A stretch of DNA of 64,000 nt, taken from the NCBI GenBank assembly GCA_040766655.1, contig JAXGQB010000016.1, forward strand, positions 115,767 through 179,766, written 5' to 3'. The notes under the pieces were generated by a model that was given only the letters and a program-made list of their open reading frames with translations, was not told the DNA's origin and did not search any database. Origin of the DNA: JALOOB01 sp040766655 (GTDB lineage: Bacteria > Chloroflexota > Anaerolineae > CG2-30-64-16). Position numbers and translations under genes: made by a program. This document shows, piece after piece, positions 25,911 to 33,891 of this stretch. Each line of letters begins with the position of its first letter. Positions within the stretch are counted from its first letter, which is position 1.

Positions 25911-27101
25911 CTACAGCACCGCTGCGATCGCCTCGCATACGAGGGGCAGGTTCGTCCGCGTCAGCCCCGCCACATTCATGCGGCCCGAGTCGACCATGTA
26001 GATGGAGCGTTCGTCGCGCAGGCGGTGCACCTGCTCCTTCGTCAGCCCCGTGAACGAGAACATGCCGTTCTGCGCGGTGATGAAGGAGAAATCGCGGCCT
26101 TTGTCGCCCGCGTGCAGCCCCGCGACGAACAGCCGGCGCATCTCCTGGATGCGGGAGCGCACTGCGGTGAGCTCCGCGTCCCACGCGGCGTGCAGCTCGG
26201 GCGATCCCAGGATCGTCGTGACGATCTTCGCGCCGTGCGCGGGCGGGCTGGAATAGATCGCGCGGATCGTGGTCTTCACCTGGCTCAGCGCGGCCTGCGC
26301 GACCGCCGCGTCGCGGCTGATGACGGTCAGTGCGCCCACCCGCTCGTTGTACAGGCCGAAGTTCTTCGAGTATGAGCTGGCGATGAGCACCTCGGGCAGC
26401 TGCTCTGCCAGCAGGCGCACGCCCTGCGCGTCCTCGTCCAGCCCTCGGCCGAATCCCTGGTACGCGAAGTCGATCAGCGGCACCGCGCCGCGCTGCTCGA
26501 GCAGCGCAGCGACTTCCTGCCATTGCCCGATCGCCAGGTCCGCGCCGGTCGGATTGTGACAGCAGCCGTGCAGCAGCACGATGTCGTTCGGCTTGACCTC
26601 GCGCAGCCGCGCCATCATCGCATCGAAGTCGACGCGGTTGCCGGCCGCATCGAAGTAGGGATACGTCTGCACGGCCAGGCCCACGGCCTTCATCATGGAC
26701 GGATGATTGGGCCAGGTGGGCTGGCTTATCCAGACGGTCGCGTGCTCGTTGGCCTTCCGGACGAAGTCCGCGGCCACGCGCAGCGCGCCCGTGCCGCCCG
26801 GCGCGTGCGCCGTGATCGCCCGGCCCGCGGCGAGAACGGGGCTGCCGGGGCCGAAGATCAGGCCCTGCACCGCGGCCGTGAAATCGGGCGCACCGGTGAT
26901 GCCCAGGTAGCTCTTCGTGATTTCGCTTTCGAGGATCTCGGCCTCAGCCTGCTTCACCGCTCGGAAGATCGGGGTGTTGCCGGTCTCGTCGCGATAGACG
27001 CCGGCGGTCAGGTTAATCTTGGCCGGGTTCGGATCGTTCTTGAAGGCCTCCTCGAGGCCCAGGATGGGATCGGGCGGCGCGATGGCCAGGTCGTCGAACA
27101 T
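25911..27101 (-). CDS. Aspartate/aromatic amino acid aminotransferase (class I, TyrB/AspC type)
   Basis: A 396-residue pyridoxal-phosphate enzyme. The N-terminus (ILGLEEAFKNDPNPAKINLT, then GVYRDETG) is that of the AspC/TyrB subgroup Ia. Cofactor residues appear in LLHGCCHNPTGAD, in PLIDFAYQGFGRG and in ASSYSKNFGLYNERVG, where the Lys forms the Schiff base. It moves amino groups between aspartate or aromatic amino acids and 2-oxoglutarate, and sequence alone does not settle which is favoured. The ATG start at 27101 has GGGAGG upstream. Transcription ends at the hairpin at 25850-25881. Confidence 0.9.
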   Translation of the reverse strand: MFDDLAIAPPDPILGLEEAFKNDPNPAKINLTAGVYRDETGNTPIFRAVKQAEAEILESEITKSYLGITGAPDFTAAVQGLIFGPGSPVLAAGRAITAHAPGGTGALRVAADFVRKANEHATVWISQPTWPNHPSMMKAVGLAVQTYPYFDAAGNRVDFDAMMARLREVKPNDIVLLHGCCHNPTGADLAIGQWQEVAALLEQRGAVPLIDFAYQGFGRGLDEDAQGVRLLAEQLPEVLIASSYSKNFGLYNERVGALTVISRDAAVAQAALSQVKTTIRAIYSSPPAHGAKIVTTILGSPELHAAWDAELTAVRSRIQEMRRLFVAGLHAGDKGRDFSFITAQNGMFSFTGLTKEQVHRLRDERSIYMVDSGRMNVAGLTRTNLPLVCEAIAAVL

Positions 27102-27235
27102 GCAGCTGTTTCCTCCCGGATAGTGTTGCGCCGCCCGCAGGGGGTCCCTGCGCGCTCGCGTGCCACCGGCCCTCGGTGGCCGCGTGGCTCAGCGGCGTGG
27201 GCTCGAAAAGGCATTATAGCCGAGAGCGGGGCAAA

Positions 27236-27270
27236 CAAAGAAGCCCGGGACCAGCGTGCGGCCCCGGGCT
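27236..27270 (-). terminator. Intrinsic terminator of the sulfur operon
   Basis: AGCCCGGG (27242-27249) pairs with CCCGGGCT (27263-27270). On the minus strand the hairpin is followed by TTCTTTGTTTG. It lies about 30 bases after the DsrE gene. Confidence 0.65.
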
Positions 27271-27301
27271 CTGCTATCGTGATACGGCGACTTCCGCCAG
27301 A

Positions 27302-27805
27302 TCAGATGAAGATGATCTGCGCGCCTTCCGTCATGTCCAGAAAGTCGCTGGCCGTGACGATGTCGAGGACGCCGTCGACGAAGTCTTCCTTCTTCAGGTC
27401 CATCATGTCGACGCTCATCTTGCATGCATAGAGCTTCGCGCCGCCGTCCACCAGCATCTGCAGGTACTCACCCACCGGCGGTGCGCCGACTGCGGCCATC
27501 TTCTTCTTCATGAACCACGTGGTGAACGCAGTCATGCCGGGGATGATGCCGAGCAGGTTCGGGATGCCCAGGTTGCCCGTCGGCAGCCCCATCATCTTCA
27601 TCTTCATGCTGGTGTTGCCGACCGGCGCCAGCTCGAGCCGGTCCTGCCGCGACTTCGTGATCATGTCCATGCCCCAGAACGTGAAGAAGATCGTCACGTC
27701 GATGCCGTTGCCCAGCGCGGCCCACCCCATTACCAGGGCAGGATAGGCCATGTCCAGGTCGCCCTTCGAGCAGATGAATGCAATTTTGCGTTCTTCGTCA
27801 GCCAC
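27302..27805 (-). CDS. DsrE/DsrF/DsrH-like sulfur carrier family protein
   Basis: A 167-residue protein of the DsrE-like (DrsE_2) family. It has the early segment IAFICSKGDLDMAYPAL, a hydrophobic middle (IDVTIFFTFWGMDMI) and LYACKMSVDMMDLKKEDF. Cysteines in FICSKG and YACKMS are the likely persulfide carriers. The family hands sulfane sulfur between partners such as TusA, DsrC and rhodaneses, and some members are membrane-linked. GTG 27805 is chosen because AAGGAG lies 7 bases upstream. A longer frame from 27829 has no such site. It is the last gene of the operon, next to a terminator. Confidence 0.83.
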   Translation of the reverse strand: MADEERKIAFICSKGDLDMAYPALVMGWAALGNGIDVTIFFTFWGMDMITKSRQDRLELAPVGNTSMKMKMMGLPTGNLGIPNLLGIIPGMTAFTTWFMKKKMAAVGAPPVGEYLQMLVDGGAKLYACKMSVDMMDLKKEDFVDGVLDIVTASDFLDMTEGAQIIFI

Positions 27806-27830
27806 GTTGTTACTCCTTACGAGTTGCACA

Positions 27831-27955
27831 GCTGGATGCTGGATACTGGATGCTGGATGCTGGCGCCCAGTCCCCAGTCCCCGGTATCCGCCGCCCAGTC
27901 CCCAGTCCCCGGTCCCCAGTCCCCAGTCCCCAGTATCCAGTATCCAGTCCCCGCC
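27831..27955. repeat. Minisatellite of CTGGATG/CTGGATA and CCCAGTC units
   Basis: The gap between the DsrE and TusE genes is filled by about five CTGGATR units (27832-27861) and then more than ten CCCAGTC/CCCGGTC-like heptamers, mixed with TATCCAG units, which are the reverse complement of CTGGATA. It splits two genes of one operon and could form inverted pairings. Confidence 0.75.
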
Positions 27956-28276
27956 CTACACACACCCCTCGGGCTTGCCGAGGCCGGCGATACGCGCCAC
28001 CTTCTTCGCGGGGCCCTTCGGGAACAGCCCGAACAGCTCCTTGGTCTGCACGCCGGTGCCGGTCGTGATCTGGCGCAGCGTGGGCGACTTGCCGCCGAGG
28101 CCCTTCGATGCCTCGCGGCAGAAGTCGATGACCTTCCAATGCGCGGCGCTCAGCTCAGCCACGCCCTCGTCCTTGGCGATCTCGGCAGCAATCTCGCGCG
28201 TCCACTCGTTCGGGTCGCTCAGGAAACCTTCATCGTTGACCTGGACGGTCACACCAGCGATCTCACGTGTAGCCAT
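27956..28276 (-). CDS. TusE/DsrC-like sulfur relay protein
   Basis: A 106-residue protein of the DsrC/TusE family. The landmarks are GFLSDPNEWTREIAAEIA near the N-terminus, LSAAHWKVIDFCRE in the middle and the C-terminal arm ending GKPEGCV. The penultimate Cys (CysA) that carries sulfur is present. The second Cys of true DsrC (CysB, eleven residues earlier) is absent, so the protein is TusE-like: a carrier, not a trisulfide-forming DsrC. ATG 28276 (MATREIAG) has AAGGAG upstream. The 29-residue longer frame is rejected for lack of a ribosome-binding site and of homology. Confidence 0.85.
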   Translation of the reverse strand: MATREIAGVTVQVNDEGFLSDPNEWTREIAAEIAKDEGVAELSAAHWKVIDFCREASKGLGGKSPTLRQITTGTGVQTKELFGLFPKGPAKKVARIAGLGKPEGCV

Positions 28277-28337
28277 ATCTGTTTTGCTCCTTAGTAATGA
28301 TAAAGTCCGATGTCTCGATCGGGATGTCCGTACATTC

Positions 28338-29042
28338 CTATTTTTCGGATGCCTGCGCACCCACGACGCTCAGCATGCGCATGGTCAGCGCCAGCCCCTT
28401 GCGCACGTTCGGATCGCGCATCTGGCCCAGGAGTGCCGGGACAGATGTCTTGACCGGCCTGGCGACCTCGGCCTCGGTCTGCGCCATGATGGTGCGCACC
28501 AGGCCCATGATCTCCGGCTGGGTCATGTCCTTGACGGTGTTGAGAATCAGCACGACGTTGTCGCCGAGCTTCTTCACGTCGTCCTCCGAGAAGGAGGTGA
28601 CGACGTTGTCCGCGATCTGCAGCCCGCCCCGGGCAAAGGCGAAGTAGCCCTTGTGCTCGGCCTCCTGCAGGACGTCGACGACCTTCTCGAACGCGTGGTC
28701 CGTCAGCGGGCCGACGGTCTGCACCAGGTCCATGACGCTCTCGAGTTGATCGAGCAGCTTCTCGAACGTGGGCCCGTTGCGCAGGACGCGCTTCAGGAAC
28801 CGCAGCAGGTCGCCCAGGTCCGCGTACTCCTGGACCTCTTCGAGCTGCTCGACGGAGATGCGGAACGCATCGTTGACGATCGGCATGACGTCGTGCATCA
28901 ACTCCGCGCGCTCCTGCCGCTGCCGCTCCGCGACCTGGGCCTGCTCCGTAAGGAACTGCACTTGCGTGGCGAGCAGGTCGATCTTCCGGTTCAGCTCCAC
29001 GAGGGAGGGTTGAGCCTCAGCTGTGACGGCGAGTGAATCCAT
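28338..29042 (-). CDS. DUF1641 domain protein
   Basis: A 234-residue, mostly helical protein. An N-terminal coiled-coil-like stretch (residues 14-50, rich in Gln, Glu and Leu) is followed by the DUF1641 region (ADLGDLLRFLKRVLRNGPTF ... FSEDDVKKLGDNVVLILNTVKDMTQPEI). DUF1641 proteins are repeatedly found beside sulfide:quinone reductase-like flavoproteins, formate dehydrogenases and DsrE/TusE genes. Their biochemical role is not established, and a scaffold or membrane adaptor is possible. It starts 16 bases after the flavoprotein gene ends, with GGGAGG upstream. Confidence 0.82.
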   Translation of the reverse strand: MDSLAVTAEAQPSLVELNRKIDLLATQVQFLTEQAQVAERQRQERAELMHDVMPIVNDAFRISVEQLEEVQEYADLGDLLRFLKRVLRNGPTFEKLLDQLESVMDLVQTVGPLTDHAFEKVVDVLQEAEHKGYFAFARGGLQIADNVVTSFSEDDVKKLGDNVVLILNTVKDMTQPEIMGLVRTIMAQTEAEVARPVKTSVPALLGQMRDPNVRKGLALTMRMLSVVGAQASEK

Positions 29043-29058
29043 GACAACCTCCCTGCGA

Positions 29059-30291
29059 CTAGCGCCACTTGCCCGACATGCTCATGCGGGCCGGCAGCGG
29101 CAGCTCCTGGCCCTTCAGGAGGATGTTCCAGTACATCCAGCGGAACATCATCTTGCCCCAGTGGTTCATCTCCGATTCTTGGAGCAGGGTGAACGGGCCT
29201 ACGCCGGGCAGCGGGTAGCGCCCGGGCAGCGGCTCGACGTCGTAGTTGAAGTCGATCAGCAGGCCCTTGCCGAAGCCCGACTCGATGAAGCAGTTGGCGT
29301 GGCCGTCGAACGTAGGCAACATCTCCAGGCCGTCGATGTGGCGCAGGAAGTTCTCCGCGAAGCAGTCGACCGCAAAGTGAGCCACCGAGCCGGCCTTGGA
29401 CGTGGGGATGCCCGCGGCATCGCCCAGGACGAAGACGTTGCTGTACTTGGGCGAGAGGAAGGTGTGCTTGTCCACAGGAATGTAGTTCAGCTCGTCGCCC
29501 ATGCCCGAGCGCTGGACGACTTCGTCGCCCATGTTGATCGGGACGGTGATCAGCAGATCGTAGTCCACCTCGCGCTCGTCGTAGGAGATCAGCTTCTTGG
29601 TGTCCGGGTTGACCTCCATGGCCATGAAGTCCGGCTCGACCTTGATGCCCTTCTCCTCCAGGATGTCGCCGAGATGCTTGGCCGCGATAGGCTTGGTGAA
29701 TGCGCCCGGCAGCGGCGTGACATAAGTGATGTCGACGCGATCGCGGATGCCCTGCTCATGGAAGAACCAATCGGCCAGCATGAGGAATTCGAGCGGTGCG
29801 ACCGGGCACTTGATCGGGTTTTCGACCACGTTCACGACCATGCGGCCGCCGCTCCAGTTGCGCAGCTGGCGCGCCAGCGCCACCGCGCCCTCGATGGTGT
29901 AGAAGTCATAGATCGACTTGTACCATTCGTGCTCCATCAGCCCCGGCGTCTGCTCCGGATGCGTGCGCGCGCCGGTGGCGATGACCAGGAAGTCGTAATT
30001 CAGGTAGCGGCCGTCCTTCGCGAGCTTGACCCGGTTCTGATCGGGCTCGATCACCTCGATGGGCGACATGATGAACTCGACGCCCGCGGGCACGAAGTCG
30101 CGCTTCGGCTTGACGACGTCGCTCTTGCTGTACATCCCGAAGGGGATAAACAGAAAGCCCGGCTGGTAGTAATGCGTTTCGTGTTCGTCGACGAGCGTGA
30201 TCTTCCACTCGTCCGCATCCAGCATCCGGTGGAGCCTATTGACCACCATCGTTCCGGCCGTGCCGGCGCCCAGAACCAACAACTTCTTCAT
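29059..30291 (-). CDS. Sulfide:quinone oxidoreductase-like flavoprotein
   Basis: A 410-residue FAD enzyme of the pyridine nucleotide-disulfide oxidoreductase superfamily, SQR branch. The FAD-binding GxGxxG is LVLGAGTAGTMVVNRL, the second motif is FLVIATGARTHPEQ and the late FAD motif is VFVLGDAAGIPTSKAG. Candidate active-site Cys residues are in NPIKCPVAP and HANCFIE. The C-terminal region (about 375-410) is amphipathic, as in membrane-attached SQRs. It would pass electrons from sulfide or protein persulfides to quinone at the inner membrane face. With DUF1641, TusE and DsrE it forms a sulfur-trafficking operon without dsrAB, soxXYZ or tusA in view. Confidence 0.82.
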   Translation of the reverse strand: MKKLLVLGAGTAGTMVVNRLHRMLDADEWKITLVDEHETHYYQPGFLFIPFGMYSKSDVVKPKRDFVPAGVEFIMSPIEVIEPDQNRVKLAKDGRYLNYDFLVIATGARTHPEQTPGLMEHEWYKSIYDFYTIEGAVALARQLRNWSGGRMVVNVVENPIKCPVAPLEFLMLADWFFHEQGIRDRVDITYVTPLPGAFTKPIAAKHLGDILEEKGIKVEPDFMAMEVNPDTKKLISYDEREVDYDLLITVPINMGDEVVQRSGMGDELNYIPVDKHTFLSPKYSNVFVLGDAAGIPTSKAGSVAHFAVDCFAENFLRHIDGLEMLPTFDGHANCFIESGFGKGLLIDFNYDVEPLPGRYPLPGVGPFTLLQESEMNHWGKMMFRWMYWNILLKGQELPLPARMSMSGKWR

Positions 30292-30383
30292 TGAGACACA
30301 CCCTCCGCTTGTTTCATACGGTCAGTCGTAACACCGTGCCTATGCCATGAGCCCTTGTCGGGCTCCTCTGCTTCAACGCCGGC

Positions 30384-31172
30384 TCATCCCGGATGGCCGG
30401 AGGCCATCTCCTGCCGGTCCCGGATCATCTGCGCGAAGATATCTGCGATACGCTGCACGAAGCGCAGCGCGTGCTCCTGGCTCTTGCGGTCCAGTCTGAA
30501 GACCGCATCGCTGTTCGCCACGATGGCTGCCGGTTCGATGCCGAAAAGCTCCGCCAGCTTCCCGGCCTGTTCGGCCGTGGGCGGCCACTGCTCCGGCGCG
30601 ATCCCGCCGATCACGACCATCCCCTTCAGCGTGGCGCCGACCCGGATGAGACCCCTCGCGCAGAGGAGGCCCATCTCGCTGGGCGCGAACCTGGGCTCGA
30701 GCACGACGTTGCCGGCCATCAGCTGCCAGGTCCGGATGCAGTGCTGCAGGCCGTCCTGGCGCCCGTTCAGGAGCACCTCGAAGAAGCCACATGGGTTGCT
30801 GATACGGGTGACCGGGCAGCCCTCCATGTCGGTGAGGACCATCGTCACGCCGAGGAGCTCGGCGAACGCGTCCTGGATCGACTGTGCGCAGGCGCCGGGC
30901 AGCAGCGCAGGCAGTTCGCCTTCCGCGTCTGGCCTTTCCGGCGAATCCAGCAGCCTGGCGCCCGGTCCACGGGCCTGCATCGAGGCCTCGACCGCCGCGC
31001 CCGCATGGCGATGATGCGCGGCCAGCCAGCGCTCCACCTCTGTGCGCGCGAAGCGCCACTGCTTGCCCACGCGAACCGCGGGCAGCTGGCCGCCCTCCAC
31101 CATGCGGTAGATGGTGGTGCGGTCCACCTGGAGCAGTGACTGCACTTGTCTGGTTGTCAGGAGGTCGGTCAT
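30384..31172 (-). CDS. Excisionase-type HTH fused to a PocR sensory domain
   Basis: A 262-residue regulator. The N-terminal 55 residues are a MerR-like excisionase helix-turn-helix (LLTTRQVQSLLQVDRTTIYRM, with VGKQWRFARTEVERWL as the wing). The C-terminal part (about 85-255) resembles the PocR ligand-binding domain, with Cys residues in DMEGCPVTR, SNPCGFFE and LQHCIR that could bind metal, heme or a thiol ligand. It lies 92 bases upstream of the SQR-like gene on the same strand and is the obvious regulator of the sulfur operon. The promoter region carries TGCATCA repeats. The start ATG 31172 has only a weak ribosome-binding site. Confidence 0.78.
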   Translation of the reverse strand: MTDLLTTRQVQSLLQVDRTTIYRMVEGGQLPAVRVGKQWRFARTEVERWLAAHHRHAGAAVEASMQARGPGARLLDSPERPDAEGELPALLPGACAQSIQDAFAELLGVTMVLTDMEGCPVTRISNPCGFFEVLLNGRQDGLQHCIRTWQLMAGNVVLEPRFAPSEMGLLCARGLIRVGATLKGMVVIGGIAPEQWPPTAEQAGKLAELFGIEPAAIVANSDAVFRLDRKSQEHALRFVQRIADIFAQMIRDRQEMASGHPG

Positions 31173-31194
31173 GGTCGATCGGGTCCGTTCGTGA

Positions 31195-31320
31195 ATTCTA
31201 CAACAGGATGCATCAAATATGACTATTTGTCACTGATATAGATCATATTTCGCGTGCCATCTTGCACTAAGTGGAGGCACAATGCATCATATGCATCAAA
31301 TGCACTCTTGCGCTGATGCA
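31195..31320. promoter_or_regulatory. TGCATCA repeat sites upstream of the PocR-HTH gene
   Basis: The gap 31173-31488 holds no gene. TGCATCA occurs at 31209-31215, 31283-31289 and 31292-31298, and inverted (TGATGCA) at 31314-31320. The first copy, within GATGCATC, lies between a minus-strand -10 box (TAGAAT, 31200-31195) and a poor -35 (GTCATA, 31223-31218) spaced 17 bases. MerR-like regulators bind in such spacers. A plus-strand TATACT at 31387-31392 may serve the lipoprotein genes. Confidence 0.45.
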
Positions 31321-31488
31321 CGGGAACGAACTTCGCGCCCGGGCCGTCGAAGAGTTGGCTATTTATCACCGTCGATGCGACTGTGTTATACTGCGCTGGC
31401 TTATCGTCGCATGACGGCGGTGGGCCAACGTCCTTGCCGTGCTGTCGCTCCCGCCCACGCGGGAGACTCTGAAGAAGGATTCGAGCCG

Positions 31489-32664
31489 ATGCACAAGCGC
31501 ACCCTCGCGGTGCTCTTGGGGGCTATGCTGTTGCTGGTGCTGGTTGCGGCCGGGTGCTCCCTCACCGGGTTCGTCGCCCGCCAGCCAGGTGTTACCGTCA
31601 CCCCAACCCGTACGCCGCGCCCGACCTGGACGCGCGGCCCTGATGCCTTCCTGGTCGCTACGCCGACGATCGATGCCACGCGCTATCCGGGCGCTGCACT
31701 GACCGTCGAGGCTGAGGCCACGCCCCAGGTGCTCGTGCCCGGGTCGACCGGCCCGATCTTCGTGCCGGTGCCGCAGGGCGGGGGAGCGGGGGTCCAGACG
31801 GTGGTGGTGGTGATCGTCACGGCCACACCGCAGCCGGCGCCCTCCGCGACGCCCGGCCCGCCGACGCAGCCGCCGCCGCCCACTGCGACGCCCGGCCCGC
31901 CCACCGCTACGCCGACCAGCACGGGAACGCCGCTGCCGCCCGTCGTGGTGAGCGTGAAGGTCGACAAGGCCAACGTCCGCCAGGGCCCCGGTCTGCTCTA
32001 CCCGGTCATCACGCGGCTCGACGCAGGCACGGAGATCACGGCGGTCGGCCGCAACCGGAACGGCGACTGGTGGAAGGTCTGCTGCGTCAACGGCCAGGAC
32101 GTCTGGATCGCAGACTCGGTGGTGGAGGTGACAGGTCCCATCTGGACCGTGGCGGAGATCGGCAATGTTCCGCCGCCACCGCCGACGCGGCCGCCACCGC
32201 CGACCCCGCTGCCCACACCGACGTTTGCGTGGCCGTTCCGCATCGAGGGCTCGGTGCTGCAGTATCCCAACGAGGGCAACAGTTTCTTTCGCATCGACGG
32301 AATCATCTATAACGGCGCGACGCCGCTGTACGGCTACAAGCTGCGCATTCGGAAGACGTCGACCGGCCAGGAGTGGCTGAGCGACGGTTCGCAGACGTCA
32401 TGGTACTGGTACGTCCTGCAGTATCCCGACGACGGCAAGCCGGTGAACGTCCCGATCGACTGCCCGAGACCGCGCGCTGGCTTGCTCTGCCTGCGCAGCA
32501 ACGTCAAGTGGGACAGCAACAGCGTGCAGGTGCCGATGGGCGACGACGTGTGGGAGGTGACCGCCACCGACGGCGGCGGCAAGCCGCTGTCGACGCCTGT
32601 TCGCATCACGACGAGCACTGCCAACCCGATGTGGTACTCGATCACGTTTACGAGCCGGCCATGA
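31489..32664 (+). CDS. SH3-domain lipoprotein 1
   Basis: A 391-residue exported lipoprotein. The signal peptide ends in the lipobox LVAAGC, with the lipid-bearing Cys at about residue 23. A Pro/Thr-rich linker (PTRTPRPTWTRGP, TATPGPPTQPPPPTATPGP) reaches out from the membrane. A bacterial SH3 domain follows at about 155-210 (KVDKANVRQGPGLLYPVITR), and then a C-terminal beta-rich domain of about 150 residues that I do not recognise. Bacterial SH3 domains often bind cell-wall or surface polymers. ATG 31489 is chosen because it starts the signal peptide. Two related genes follow, and the stop overlaps the next start as ATGA. Confidence 0.78.
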   Translation: MHKRTLAVLLGAMLLLVLVAAGCSLTGFVARQPGVTVTPTRTPRPTWTRGPDAFLVATPTIDATRYPGAALTVEAEATPQVLVPGSTGPIFVPVPQGGGAGVQTVVVVIVTATPQPAPSATPGPPTQPPPPTATPGPPTATPTSTGTPLPPVVVSVKVDKANVRQGPGLLYPVITRLDAGTEITAVGRNRNGDWWKVCCVNGQDVWIADSVVEVTGPIWTVAEIGNVPPPPPTRPPPPTPLPTPTFAWPFRIEGSVLQYPNEGNSFFRIDGIIYNGATPLYGYKLRIRKTSTGQEWLSDGSQTSWYWYVLQYPDDGKPVNVPIDCPRPRAGLLCLRSNVKWDSNSVQVPMGDDVWEVTATDGGGKPLSTPVRITTSTANPMWYSITFTSRP

Positions 32665-33791
32665 GCGCCACGTCGACCGCACCCCGTATGCGAGCTCGGG
32701 CGGTTGCCCGGCTGCTGCTGCTCGCGCTGTTCGTCGGGGCCATCACCGCCGCGTGCTCCGCCGGCGGGCTGTCGGGCAACCAGGGCGGCGGAGGGGCCAC
32801 GCCGACCCGAACGCCGCGGCCGACCTTCACGCCCCTGCCCGGCGCGCTTGCGCCCCTGCCGGGCGTGCCCGTGATCCGCGGTACGCTGCCGCCGGGGGTG
32901 ACCTCCGGCGCGTCGCCTGCGATCGATGCCCCCGGCGCACCCGGCGAGGCTGTGTTGGCCCTGGGAGGCGACACCAGCCTGGTGTTGTTTGCCACCTACA
33001 CGCCGACTGCTACGGCCACGCCCACGCAGGGTGCGCCGACGCGCACGCCGAGCGCCCGCACCGCGACGCCCGCGCCGCGGGCGACGCCGTTCGTGGTGAT
33101 CGAGGCGGACGCGCTGTACGGACGACGCGGGCCGGGGACGAACTACGAGCGCATCGGCCAGGCCAAGGCGGGCGACTCCCTCTTTGTGCTGGGGCGCACG
33201 GCGGACAACGACTGGCTGCAGGTATGCTGCATGGCCAACCAACCGGTTTGGGTGGCCGCGGACCAGGTCGATGCGCGCGGCGCGGTGGCGTCTGCGCCCG
33301 TGCTGACCCCGCCGCCGCTCCCGACCGCGACGCGGCCGCCCGTCGTCGCAGCGCCCCGCGTGGGCCAGAGCCCGATCGCGACGCCGCGGCCCGCGGGCCC
33401 GTCGCTGCCGCCCTTCGACATCGCGCGCGGTCCCGAGTTTCCGATCCGCCGCGACAATGGGCTGCTGACGATCTGGGTCAAGGTCTATGAGGGTCCGGCC
33501 GACAACCAACGGCCGCTGGGGGGCTTCACCTTGAAGGTGTTCCGGGACGGCGTCGACGTGAGCGACAACGTCCTGTCGTTCGACGACCGGCCCTTCGACA
33601 AGACGACGCCGAACCAGGGCGCGTACGAATATAACCTGAAGTACGAGATGTACGGCGCTGCCGAGGCCGACTGGGAGATCTACCTGACCCGGCCCGGCGC
33701 AGACCGCATGTCGCCCGTCACGAAGTTCACGACCAAGGGCGACTCTTACCGCAACCTGGTGGTCTACATCGCTTACCTCCTGGCACGGTGA
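32661..33791 (+). CDS. SH3-domain lipoprotein 2
   Basis: A 376-residue paralogue of the preceding gene, starting at ATG 32661 within its stop codon. The lipobox is AITAAC (Cys at about 32). A Thr/Pro/Ala linker, a bacterial SH3 domain at about 148-207 (YGRRGPGTNYERIGQAKAGD) and a C-terminal beta-rich domain (about 255-376) follow. The C-terminal domain differs from that of the first paralogue, so the two probably bind different partners at the cell surface. The SH3 core keeps the CC pair (VCCMANQPVWVA) also present in paralogue 1 (VCCVNGQDVWIA). Confidence 0.78.
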   Translation: MSATSTAPRMRARAVARLLLLALFVGAITAACSAGGLSGNQGGGGATPTRTPRPTFTPLPGALAPLPGVPVIRGTLPPGVTSGASPAIDAPGAPGEAVLALGGDTSLVLFATYTPTATATPTQGAPTRTPSARTATPAPRATPFVVIEADALYGRRGPGTNYERIGQAKAGDSLFVLGRTADNDWLQVCCMANQPVWVAADQVDARGAVASAPVLTPPPLPTATRPPVVAAPRVGQSPIATPRPAGPSLPPFDIARGPEFPIRRDNGLLTIWVKVYEGPADNQRPLGGFTLKVFRDGVDVSDNVLSFDDRPFDKTTPNQGAYEYNLKYEMYGAAEADWEIYLTRPGADRMSPVTKFTTKGDSYRNLVVYIAYLLAR

Positions 33792-33800
33792 GGCTTAACG

Positions 33801-33840
33801 CCCATTCTGTGGCGCCGCCGTAGTGGCGTCACAGAACGGG
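33801..33840 (+). other. Hairpin between lipoprotein genes 2 and 3
   Basis: A 16-base-pair stem (33801-33816 with 33825-33840, one mismatch and one G-T pair) with an 8-base loop and no T-run. It probably protects the upstream mRNA or lowers read-through. Confidence 0.45.
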
Positions 33841-33891
33841 TGCCATGCCACCGGGCCATCAAGCATGGACCACACTCTGAGGAGGAAGATA

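Noticed and set aside
27956..28276. Full DsrC pointing to dissimilatory sulfite reduction
   Set aside because: The second C-terminal Cys is missing and no dsrAB genes are in the window, so a TusE-like carrier is the better call.
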